This document shows positions 30,719 to 43,200 of a stretch of 64,000 nt of DNA, piece after piece (position 1 is the stretch's first letter; each line of letters starts with the position of its first letter). The position numbers were made by a program, and so were the translations under genes. Source of the DNA: a virus; the IMG/VR virus record IMGVR_UViG_3300042561_000572, positions 1-64,000 of that record; one strand, written 5' to 3'. The notes beneath the pieces are model-generated. The model was not told the DNA's origin. It saw only the letters and a list, made by a program, of their open reading frames with translations, and ran no database searches.

Positions 30719-30889
30719 TTATTCTTCTACCACATCATATTCTCTAATATCATACTCAACGCCAAATCTTTGGTCATCTTGTATGTATTCTTTTAACTTT
30801 CTGTTAGCTATTTGTTCAGTTAAACATACTTTTAGTAATCTACAGTCCGTCATCTCATAATTATAAAACATAATTATATATACTTTCAC
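30719..30889 (-). CDS. Small protein, paralog of the previous gene (GTG start)
   Basis: 56 residues if read from the GTG at 30889: M-K-V-Y-I-I-M-F-Y-N-Y-E-M-T-D then CRLLKVCLTEQIANRKL. The GTG overlaps the upstream stop as GTGA, and the homology with the neighbour extends to the GTG, which decides this start over the internal ATG. Function unknown. Confidence 0.62.
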   Translation of the reverse strand: MKVYIIMFYNYEMTDCRLLKVCLTEQIANRKLKEYIQDDQRFGVEYDIREYDVVEE

Positions 30890-31038
30890 TTAGTTTCATT
30901 CTCCTGTTTAAATCTATACAATCTACCCAATTCAGAACTCTTTAACCATTCTAATCTTTCTTTGTAGCTCATGATTCTGTGAGTGCCAACTCTAATTTGT
31001 TCTGGTCTTAAAGCTTTATTATCTGTTTGTTTACTCAT
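30886..31038 (-). CDS. Very small basic protein (50 aa)
   Basis: MSKQTDNKALRPEQIRVG from the ATG at 31038, ending at 30886 where its TGA overlaps the GTG of the next gene. Basic and helical, with an internal SYKERLEWLKSSEL segment. The stop of the upstream gene overlaps its start by eight bases, so four small genes here form a chain of overlaps behind the giant gene. Confidence 0.6.
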   Translation of the reverse strand: MSKQTDNKALRPEQIRVGTHRIMSYKERLEWLKSSELGRLYRFKQENETK

Positions 31039-31237
31039 ATACAACTTTACCTAATTCATAGTCAAATACTCTCCATCTAAGACTTCTTTTAAATTTAAAA
31101 GTATGAAGTCTATTATCATGAGCCATTTCTATAATACTTATGAAGTAATCTAAATCATTAGTTATTTTAAAAGTACCTTTATCAATAACCCAATGATTAT
31201 CTTGTAATGTTTGTATTCTATATCTAATTTTAAACAT
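31031..31237 (-). CDS. Small basic protein (68 aa)
   Basis: MFKIRYRIQTLQDNHW from the ATG at 31237, which overlaps the last eight bases of the 4035-codon gene; an ATG six bases earlier is also possible. Basic and aromatic, possibly beta-rich. Co-expression with the giant gene by reinitiation is likely. Confidence 0.62.
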   Translation of the reverse strand: MFKIRYRIQTLQDNHWVIDKGTFKITNDLDYFISIIEMAHDNRLHTFKFKRSLRWRVFDYELGKVVYE

Positions 31238-34200
31238 AAGCACTATCTCCTGAAACTAAATAAGTTTCACTTCTACTATCACTACTTAAGTTTTCAAACT
31301 CAACATCTGTTGCCCAAACACCAACTACAACTGGTGGTACATCTAACTTATCAGGCACATCTATAAAGTCACTGGACATTGGATCTATTTCAGCTTCACC
31401 TCTAGCAGCTATAGCATCAGATAAGTTATCTTGCATTTGAGCCAACTTATTATTTAAATTATTATCTCCTTGGTTGAAGTTGCTTTTTAATAAACCAGCA
31501 CTTTGTTGAATACTACTATCAAGCATATTCATAGCTAAAGCACCAACAAATGATCCAATAATAGCACTAACACCACTCTCTGCTATTGGCACATTATGTC
31601 TAAACAAAGGAGCAACAACATTTCTATTAAACAAGTCTGTTAACTTAGGAGTAACATAAGTACCAACTAGACTAAGTGAAGCTTCAGTTGATGCAGCTTT
31701 AGCTAAGTTAGTGGCCCAATCTTCATCAGGATTTCTATAAGCTTTACTTCTAAAGAGAGCACCAGCAGCATTAGCAGCACCTTTACCATGTGGCATGTTA
31801 TAACCCATTAAACTTAAAGTACCACCAATAACACCTGCTGCATCCATACCAGCTTGATCATTAGAAGTACCATATATAGCACCACCAATCATACTAAGTA
31901 AAGCAGGACCAACTATATTAAATATACCATCAGCAGCTTTAACTTTTAACTCTTGTCTAGTAGTACCATCATTACCTCTAGCAACATGTTCAGGTTTAAA
32001 GTAATCTTTACCCTCCTTACTTAAAGTACCTAACAATAAGCCATTTTCAGCTAACAATTCATCTGCTAATGCTTTAGCCTCTGCTTCATTTTTATTTATA
32101 TTTTTATGCTGACCTACAATCTGAGCATGTATCTTATTATAAGTAACATCACTTATTTCACCAGCTTGATTCATAGCAGCAGCAACTTCACTAATAGCTT
32201 GTAATTTAAAGCCTTGTGATGTTTTCTTACTTTGTCTATTAATCAAATCACTAACTAATTCATTCTTTCTTTCAACCTTACCATCAATGGTTACTTCATG
32301 TTGTATTTCAACATGTTTAAGATGCTTATACATTTCTGCCATTTCTTTAGCATTCTCCTCATCACCACTAAAGTTAGACATCATTTGTCCCATAGCATCA
32401 GCATTAGTCAATTTAGGATCATTAACAGCTTTAAACAGTCTGCCCATAACAGAAGCACCTTCCATGCTAAGTTTACCTTGAGCCATTAACCTATAAGCAG
32501 CATTAAACAAATCACCACCTAATAAGCTAGTACCAACCTCTCTAACACTAGAACTTGTAATGTTTCTTTGCATGTCCTTACTAGCTTTATTTAGATGAAC
32601 AAATCTATCTAAACCACTACCATAATCACCCATAAATGTCTTAGTTTGAGTGATACTAGCATGATGACTAAGTACTAATAGAGAAGCAGTTGATAAGCCA
32701 CCACTACTTTGTCTAACCTCATTAAGTTTAGCCATATTATCATCAGTCATAGCCATTCCCATATGTTCATAAAGCATAGTACCAAAAGCACCATTAGAGT
32801 TAGTAATCATCTCTGCTGAGAACCTGTTAACTTGTTCTACTACAGCCTTATCTCTATGTTGTTCTGATACATAACCAACACTATAACCACTGGCTCTTGT
32901 AGAAAATCCAACTCCTCTACTATTAATACCATCTATAGCATTATATAAACCTTCAACTGCTTTAACAGCATCTGCTTTATTCCCCATTGCTAGCTCAGCA
33001 AGAGTTAAACTAACACCTTTACTATCACTACCCTTACCTAAAAAGCCATGTAATCCTTCACTAATAGTCTTTTCCAAAGCTCTATTACTACTAGCTTTAT
33101 CATCAATCTTTAACTTACCATCCTTACCAATTTCTAATGAACCAAAGTTCTTTTCAAAGTTAAACATAGTAGTAATACTTCTAAGACTACTACTAACTTT
33201 AAACTTAATTAAAGAATCTTCATTTACATCAGACCCCATTAAAGCCATTCCAATATCTCTTTGATCTCCAGTTATGTTATAGTCTCCAATGCTGCCATAT
33301 CTACCTTCTCCATCTTTCCTTTCACCAGTAGAACCAGCAGCATGAATCATCTTATTTAAATCCATTAGACCCTTCATACCAGCACCAGGACCAATTTTAG
33401 AAGCCATATCATTAACTAAACTTTGTCTTTTACTCTCATCAGCAGTAGTATATTCTTCTGACATCTTAATAAGTTCAGCCATAACAGAACTAGAATCACC
33501 CTTTAGTTTTATACTATCTCTAAGCATCTGTTGAACTGCTTTATTCCAACCTTGCAATTGTTGTGCTTTATCATATGAAGCTTGTAAGTTAGCCATAAAT
33601 CTAGTGCCTTCATCTGATGGCATAACAACAGAGTTACTAGCATTATTAACTGGCCCATGTTGTCCAGTCATTCTGTTCATCTTCTCAGCAATCTGTGGAC
33701 TATCACCTTCTAATATGTGATACAAACTAACAATAGGAGAATCAGCAACAAAAGTGCCAAGTAAAGTGTTATAAGTCTTACCTAACACATCACTACCAGC
33801 CTCACCTAATGTTTTAGTTAATACATCATATGTTGATTCACCCATACCAATACCTAAGCCAGCATTAATCTTACTGTATAAAACATTACTAGCTTTACTA
33901 GTTGCATCTAACTTACTAAATAGAGTTGTAAAATAAGCCTCTTTATTAACCTCACCTTCAAAGTTATGTAAAGTATTACTGCTTTGTTTTAACTCATCCC
34001 AAGTAAGTCTCATACTGTTTGTTAAAGCTTCTTGTAACTCTTGTTGCATATCAGTATCTTGCAGTTGAGTTGAGTTTAAAGTCATACCAATAGCAGTAAA
34101 GAACTGATTCTTATCAGAACCTGTTTCTATGCTTTTTATCATATCATCTAAAGTATTCTTATCAAAGGTTAAACCAACAGAATGTTTACTGCCCAAAGAA

Positions 34201-37200
34201 GCATTTAACAAGTCCTCAACTCTAGTATTCATTTCACTATTAACACCTTGCATACCACCATATAAGCCTTTACCTTGATCTAACATAGCAGCCATAGAAC
34301 TAACATTAATAGTACCCTGACTTCTAAAACCACCTTCATTACTACCTCTAAAGAATCTACTATCAATACCCATATAAGAGGCCACATCTTTTGCCATCTT
34401 ACTTTGTTTATCAGGAGCATTCATATCCTTTTGCAATGACTTTAAAGCCATAGCATCTTCAAATAATTTAGCTTCTTCATTGGCTAATGTCTTCTCTAAT
34501 TTACTAAGAGCTTCTGTGTCTGATATAGGACCAACAAAAGCTTTCATTGAACTAATTTCTTTCTTTTTATGTTCAATTACAAATCTTCTATCATCAATTG
34601 TATTAATCTTTTCAGTAACCTTATGTAGCAACGTCATATAGTTATCACCATCAAAGTCACCTAAGTTACTAGTTAAGAATGACAAACCACTAAAGATTGA
34701 AATACTCTTACTTCTATCAACATCAAACCTAACAATATTGTCATCTATTGCTAAGTTATCAATCATTTTATTGAATTGATCAACACCTCTAATAGCCATT
34801 AAAGTAGCAAGATGAGATTCAGTTGAACCATATGGTGCTGATCTCCAGCTTTGATTTTGCATGTTATCAAGTTCACTCATACTATTATGAATGTAGCCTA
34901 ATTCTTGTAATGAATAGTGTAAGAACTTAGTACTTAAAGTGCCTCCTTGATCCTTATAAGCAGCCACTTGTTCTTTAATGTTAGTCATATCATTAATCAT
35001 ATAACCAACACTCTTTCTATTAGCAGCTACTATAAAGTGTTCTTGTTCTGACTTAGCATTCTTAGTAGAAGTAGGAGCAAAGCCCTCCATAAAGTTCTCT
35101 AAGTTCTTTATTCTATTGTCAATGTATTCAAGTGTAATCTGTCTAGCAGCTTCAAAGTTACCACCTGTTTTTGGATCAGCAGTGTCATTAATTAGATCTG
35201 TAATACTTTGATGAGTTTGCTTATACACAGTATGTTTACCTCTCATAGCACCCTCTAATTCCTTGCTATAATGATTAACAAGATCAAGGCCCATGCTATA
35301 TCTATTCTTCATAGTACTATTATGAATAAAGTCTCTAATCTCATGATTCTTACCAAGATATATAGCATCTTGGTAACCTCTTTCAGACATCCAATCATTA
35401 ACAGTACCTATTAAACCTTTATATTCTTCTCTCTTCTTAGGATTAAGACTGTTTTCAGCTAACTTTGTATCAGCTTTCAACTTAGCAAATTGCAGATTAG
35501 CTAATACATAACTAGCAACATATGCCTTATCATAAGCACCAGTTACATCTAAGTTTTTCTTAACAGTATTAAATGAATTTTGAGCCTTTTCAACAGCAGC
35601 ATCTAAATCATTTATATCAGTAGTCTTACCAGTTTGTACTTGATTAAGTAAATTATGAGCACCACCAATAACTTCAACACCATTCTGCAATTTTAATGCT
35701 GCCATAGTTGAAATACCTCTAACAAGCATTTGCTTTTGATAATCTAATACAGTACCTAATGACTGATTAAAATCTTGTAGTTGTTTATTACTTTGATAAT
35801 TCTTAAACTTAGTAGACATCTCACTACCAAGTGTTGTATATGTTAAATGTGCAGCAGCAGTAACCTCAAATAGTTTCTTTCTAAGACTAGCAATACCTTC
35901 AGGTGCTCCATACTTCTCATTAACAAATTGGGGCATAACATTCATGTTAGCAGCTAAACTTAAGTTAGGAATACCAGTACTAACATAACCTTCAAACTCA
36001 GTACCATGACCTGCAACTGCTTTTTGCATTAAAGTATCAGAACTAGCTTCTGATATAGCTTGTAATAACTCATCACCAAGATAACCTAATCTAGCAATCA
36101 TATCAGTCTCTTCAGGGCTTAAATTAACATTGAAGGTGGCACTATTCTTTTGTGCTGCTCTAGCTTTAGCAACTTTAATCATTACATCATTTTCAGCAGT
36201 ACCTGGTACAAAATAACTTTGCATATTTAATGTTTTACCAACAATATCACTAACAAAGTCACCAAAAGATGAACCAACTTGATTTAACAAATCAGCACCA
36301 GGCATAAATATATATGTGTTTTGAGTATTACTAAATACAGTATTAACATCTCCAGTCATTTGATCTACAAGTGGTCCACCAACTACTTTTGGCATTAATA
36401 TGTTATAAGTCCTATTACCAGTATCTTGTAACATTTGTAGCTTAGGTTGAGTTATATCTGTACCCATACCTTTACTTTGTTCTAAGTTATAAGTTATGGC
36501 AGACTTTCTTAAAGCTTCAATTATATGTTGACCAACACGCCTTAATTGACCAGCATAATCAGTAAGCTTAGCAGTAGGATCACTATTATGTTTATCCCTA
36601 TTTAACCCATCAACATATGTTGCTTCAGCAAGAGTTAAATCACCGTTATTATAGTAATCTTCTACTTTACTAACATCAAAGTTCTTTTTAATAGATGGTT
36701 TATAAATAGTTCTATATTCTTTTATTAACTCACTACTATTCTCATTAGCATTATAATAAACTCCTAAGAAGTCCCTACCAAAGAAGCCACTCATAGTTAC
36801 TGGATCTAATGCTTGAATTGCTTGTATACTCTTTAAATACTCTGCACTATCAGCCATACCAACACTAATAAGTCCAATCTCTTGAGCAGCAACAACAGTA
36901 CCTAACACATACGCTAAGTTACCCTTATTACCAGTTCTAGTAAACTGTTTAGATTGAGCTTCTAATGGTGCTAACAAGTGTTGCATTTCAGTCTTAGCTC
37001 TTAAGTTCTTACCAAGAGGATCTTTACTAGCAGAAGGTGATATAGACAATGATAATTGCACTGCATAGTTTTGTTGCAAGTATATACCCATTTGATTAGC
37101 AAGTTGTTCTTTCTCCTCATTAGTCATATTAAAAGCATTATCACTACCACCTAAAGCTGCTGCAATTTCCAACAATGGATCATTTAAAACTACACCACTG

Positions 37201-40200
37201 TATGCATCATAATTGCCTGTAACTGCATTAGGTGTAGCAGCTCTTGTTAAAGCTCCTATTTCTGATAGTGGACTTGTCTTTAAAGGACCAATAAAAGAAT
37301 CATCATTAAACTTACCAGTAGTACCATCATTTTGTCTTACCTTCATTTTAAGCATCCAATCAGTAACCATACTAATGTCACCTCTTTGATTCTTAAGCTG
37401 ACCAAACATATCAATAGCAGTTAACATAGCAGAGACACCTCTAGTATATAAGTCACTACTATTAATTACATAACCATCACCACTTCTACTACCAACAGTG
37501 TTAACATAACCTTGTAATAAGCCTGTTAAATCTCCACTATCAGTTAATATGGCATCTCTAATAGATCCTACAAGTTCCTTATTATTCATAATGAATTGTG
37601 GAATACTACCAAAGATATTATCCTTTGATCTAGTAGCTTTACCAGTAAGTACATTCTGCATTTCAGCCATTCTAATAAAGGTGCCAAACTCACCTTTAAT
37701 AGCAGCCTTCTTATAAGCTTTAACATATTGATCATTCAACATTAAAGCATCACCTGGTTTATTCCTTTCATATGAACCATCAGCTATAATGTCTAAACCA
37801 AACTGACTAATCAAAGCTGCTGCTAACATTCTATTAGTCTGTTTAACAAGAGTATTAGCAAGTTTAGTTCTAACTCCATCAGGACCAGTTACATCTTTAG
37901 TAAACAACATAGAAGCATGATCCATAAAGAAGCCACTCTTTAAGTTGTTAGGATTAATCAAGCCATAAACATCAGATACTTGATTCTTTAAAATACTAGC
38001 ACTACTTATACCTGCTTCAACTGTTTTAATAGCCCCCATATCATCTTTAAAAGTAGATTCATAGCCTAATGATTTCATAAAACTACTAAATACACCCTCA
38101 AATTGACTACCTTTTAAAGCAGCACCAACACCTTTAAATAAAAGACCAGCAGCAGTACCTTCATGTCTTCTACCAGAACCAGGTTGTAATATTGGCAAAG
38201 CACTTACTTGGTATTTTATTTCATTAGTGCCTGGACTACCACCTTCAACTCTACCAGCAGTAAGAATAAGATGAACTGAATCTTCACCAGGTCTATTACT
38301 AATTGACTTTTGTTTAACAGATGCTACAGGTTTACCAAATAAACTGAAGTTTTCAATCTGTCCAATTAAATAATCAGCACTACCAGTACCTCCAACATAA
38401 GTTACATTATCTCCACCATCTGCTCTAATTTGAACAACCTTATTAACACTTCTATCATATACAAAAGTATCACCTTCATTAATAACAAGGCCATTCTTTT
38501 GCAACATATCACCACTAAAAGTTACTTCACCAACATGTGTTCTAGCATCTAACATAGAAGCCTTAATACCAGTATTAGTAACAGTTGGCATACCAGCATA
38601 ATGTTGTGTTCTAAATTTAGGATTAGTATAGAAGTGATCACTATAACCACCATTAAGTTGTAATAATACAAACTGTTGTTTATCTCTTCTACCTCCAACA
38701 ACTGAACCAACACTATTAGCAACACTACTATAACTAATCATCTTCATTCTAAACATGTTGTTAAGTATTTGATTAGTATCTTCTCTCTCTGTCTCACTTA
38801 AGTTTAAATCTTTAAACTTATCAAATAATTCTTTTCTCTGCGCTAATACAAAGTTATAAGCACTTTCATTTAGCACTGTTCTAACATCAGTATCAAACAT
38901 AGAACCTAAGTTTACTTCTTCTGCTGTTAGATAATTATGTATAAACTTCTTAGCTTTATCATCAGTTAATAAAGATGTTAATTGAGCTATATTATCTGCA
39001 ATGCCCTTTCTTTGACCTGCATTATATTCTTTTAAACTACCCTTTTCTAATATAGTCTTAGAAGCCTCTTCAGATACTTCATACATTAATCTACTACCAA
39101 GAGCATTCTTAATTCTTTGGTTAATTTGTGCTGGTTTACTAGGATCAAGATTAAATAACATACCTCTTTGATTACCTTTAACATTTAACAATGTCATAAT
39201 CTCATCAACTTCACTGTCTTTAAAGTCACCACTATTAACAAGTTTATCCTTACTAATAAGAACACCAATACCAGTTCCTTCAAGGATATCAATACTATTC
39301 CTATCAGTTGGAAACTTATTTCTAACACCAAATGATTCTAGTTGATAACCTTTCTTATTCTGAGTAGAAACACCTTCAGCAACACCACCTAAATAAAACC
39401 TTTCATTACCTTCATAATCAGTACCAAAACCACTATAAACACTAACATCTCTAGCAAATGTTCTAGCATATTGTAATGTTTGTAGAAGAGGGTTCTTACT
39501 AACATCAGCAATGTTTAGTAAACTCATAGCTCTTTCATTACCAGCATCTAAACCATAATTAATATACTTACTAGCAGGAACACCTGCCGCATAACTAATA
39601 GCCTGGTGAGCTTGTAAATAAGGATCAAATATAGTTTTAGATAACTCTGTCATCTGACTATTTAAATCTCTTTCAGCATTATATTTACTATTAACTCTAA
39701 GAACATCTAAGGTTAAATCTTGATAACCTTCTTGACCTAATAGTTGACCAATAGCATGTATAGCTGTAAAAACATCATCACCACTTTTAGCATTTCTAAT
39801 ATTTTGTATTTGATCTGTTAACTTAATGCCAAACTTTGTACCTTCAACATTAACATTAACATTTAACCTGTTATAAACATCTACACCAGCTAACTGTCTA
39901 GTAGTATCTAAATAACTAATACCTTCAGCATTAAATCTACTTTCCAATGCATTAGCAAGGTCTTTATATCCACCCCTATCAAACAAGTTATTAGATCTAC
40001 CCCTATCAAACAAGTTATTAGAATAAGCTAATCCATCTGTATTTATGCCAACCTTATTATCAGCTAACATGTATCTAGTATCACCCATCAAAGAAATAGC
40101 AAAGTCTAATGCTAAACCTCTTTTAGTATCAGCATCAACACCTATTAACTTACTAGCAGGATTACTAATAGCTTGTTTATAAGCCATCTCACCAATCATA

Positions 40201-43200
40201 GTAGCAAAGATACTAGTAGTATTATCAATACTAGACATCTCAGCAGATTGACCATGTTCTAAAACACCAGGTCTATCCCCAAACTTCCAACTAATCTTTC
40301 CACCAGTATTATTAGTAAAGTTACTGTTATATATTAACTTACCTTCCTTTTGAAAGAACACAGGACCAGGTTGATTAGCAGTACCTTGTAACATACCAAG
40401 AGTATAAGTAAGCCTACTAGTATTAGTGTTTAAACCTAATAACTTACCAGGCATAATAGCAACTTCTAACATAAGAGGAGTGCCAAATCTATCATACTTT
40501 CTAGTAATAGACATAGCATCCCCTAACCCTTTACTCATCTCCCTTAAAGTACTTTCTAACTTTAAAAGATCACCAGTATTAGATTGTCTAGCCCAGTATG
40601 GTAAACCTTCAATGGAGGGTAACAAACCATTATCTAACCTATTACCATAGTTAAGTTGAGCATAAGACATAGTTACAGCCTTATTATTATCTTTTAACTC
40701 ATACATTTCTTCTTCTGCTAATAAAGAATATTCATTACTAAAGCCTAAGTTTAAAGCCTCAATGTTATCTCTAAAGTCTTGGTCATAGCCAGTATTACTT
40801 TCCTTAGCAGCATCAATGAATAACTTTCTATTAACATAAACAGCACCCATTTCATCACTAACATATGGATCATTACCTCCAACACCAAGATACTTATTAT
40901 CAGGTCTAATATCAACACCTAATGAGTTCATACTAAAGTTAGAAGAGTTAGCAGCAGTACCAGCTATTTGCTGAGTATATTTAACATATGTACTACCATC
41001 TTTTCTTGTTGCTGATTCATATCTATAAGCACTAAAAGACTTACTATGTTGTCTAGGAACATCAGCACCAGCCATATTACCACTAGCAATAGCAAGCATT
41101 TGTAATGCAGTTAAGTTCTTACCATCAGTAATATCTAATTGAGCATTAATAAGTTCAACCTTTCTATTTAGTGATTGATTACTCTCTGTTACAGCATTAA
41201 CAAAGCCACTAATAGAGCCACTAAATTCATTATGAAACCTAGCACCAAACCTATCATTTAAATAATTCCAAGTAGGTTCTATGACCTGTTTAGTAAAGTT
41301 ATTAGTATCAACTACAACCTTACTAATACCCATTGCTATCAAACTAAAGTTCTTTCTTTGTATGTCTCTATACAATTCATATCTAACATCTTGTCTTGAT
41401 CTAAACTGACCACTTCCAAGAGTATTGGAACTAAATTTACCCATTTCACCAATCTCTTGACTGGTAGCATCATTAAATCTATTAGCTCTATTATTAGGAT
41501 CACTACCATTAACATCTAAATGATTAACATGTAATAAGTATGCTTGATCAAGCACCATAGTCATACCTAAATCACCAGTATATTTACCCTTTAATTCGTC
41601 TAAACTACTATTCATTTCTCTACCACTTTCAGTGTGTAAATAGTCAACAGTAGCCTTCAATGTATACATAATATCAGTTGCAAACTTAATATTAGATTGA
41701 CTACTTATAGTTGTTATTTGTTGTTTTTGAGCAGCAACAACTTGTTCATACATAAGAGCAGATACAGTCTTCTTATATTTATTAACCTTATTATCATTTA
41801 ACTTTTGAGGATCAAACTTACCTAATAACAAATTAAGTTGTGCTAACCCAGAGAAGTCTTTAAAAGATGTCCAATTATTTAATAGTTCTGGTAACCTGTT
41901 AATATATTCTTGTCTCTTTTTAATTAAATCCTTATTACTATGAAACATGCCTAACATTTCATAGTTGGAGCCAGCTTTAAATATAGAATCACCAACAGGA
42001 CTAGTTAAGTTAATAGAGCCTAACACAGCAACCTGATCTGTTATATAAACCTTTCTATGATGAGCAGGGCCAGCAAGCTTAATGTTAAACACACCAGGAA
42101 CCCCATCTTTACCATTAACAATCTCTTCTGCTTCTTGTCTAGTTTTTTTCTTGCTATTAACAAGTTCATTGATAATAGTTTCTTTTAACTTCTCCATCTT
42201 TGCAACTTCAAGTATATTAGGCCCAAAGATAGCAGCACTAGTACCTTCATCACCTGGAATAGGAGAACCAACAATCATATTAACTTTAAAGCCATAGTTC
42301 TCATTACCTATGATTTCTCTATAGATCTTACTAACAACAACATCACTAATAGCTCTATTTTGATATTGGAAAGTATCAATTGTAATGCTTTCTTTAGCAG
42401 ATTCAAACATAGAAACAAATGGTAATATACCAGGTCTAGTTTGATACTTAACATCATCAATCACTTTAGCTGCTTTTTGTTTATAACTATTGTTAATACT
42501 AGTATCAATAGCTTTAATGTTTCTTCTATTTATACTAACACCACCCTTAGTTAACTCATTAACATAAGACTTACTTCTAACAAAGTCTAAGTCAGTAATA
42601 GTCTTACCAGCTTTACTTCTACTACTATTAAAAGTACCTTCATTAATTGCTCTAAGCTCATCTGCTGAGTTACCATCAACAGGAACAAGACCACTACCAA
42701 ATAGATCAGCATTAACTAATCTCTCTAATGTCTCTTGTCCTCTAGCTTCCATATCTCTAATATTAGAACTAGATTGAACACGACTAAAAGCATTAGCATA
42801 CTGATAGCTTTGATCTAAGTAATAATTATCTTTAGCTTTAGTAGGATCTTCAATGTATAAACCTTTTTTAGCTAAAACATTACCAAATATATTTTCAAAT
42901 ACCACTTGACTAGCATAAGCTTTAGTCTCAGTAGGATCAATTCTATAAGCTTCACCAACTAAGAACTTAAGACTCTTTCTACTATCTAATAAGCTATTAG
43001 AAACATTACTATCAAACTCAGTAAACAGTCTAGTAGTAACAGTTTGACTAAGACCTAATACAAACTTATTAGAGAATGCTTCTCTTTTACCAGTAGTAGT
43101 AACATGTTTAGGATCAAACATACCACCTGATATATCACTAGTCATACCAATAGCATTTTGCCAATCACTATTAGTTGAGCCTAACTCATTAGTAAAGACT

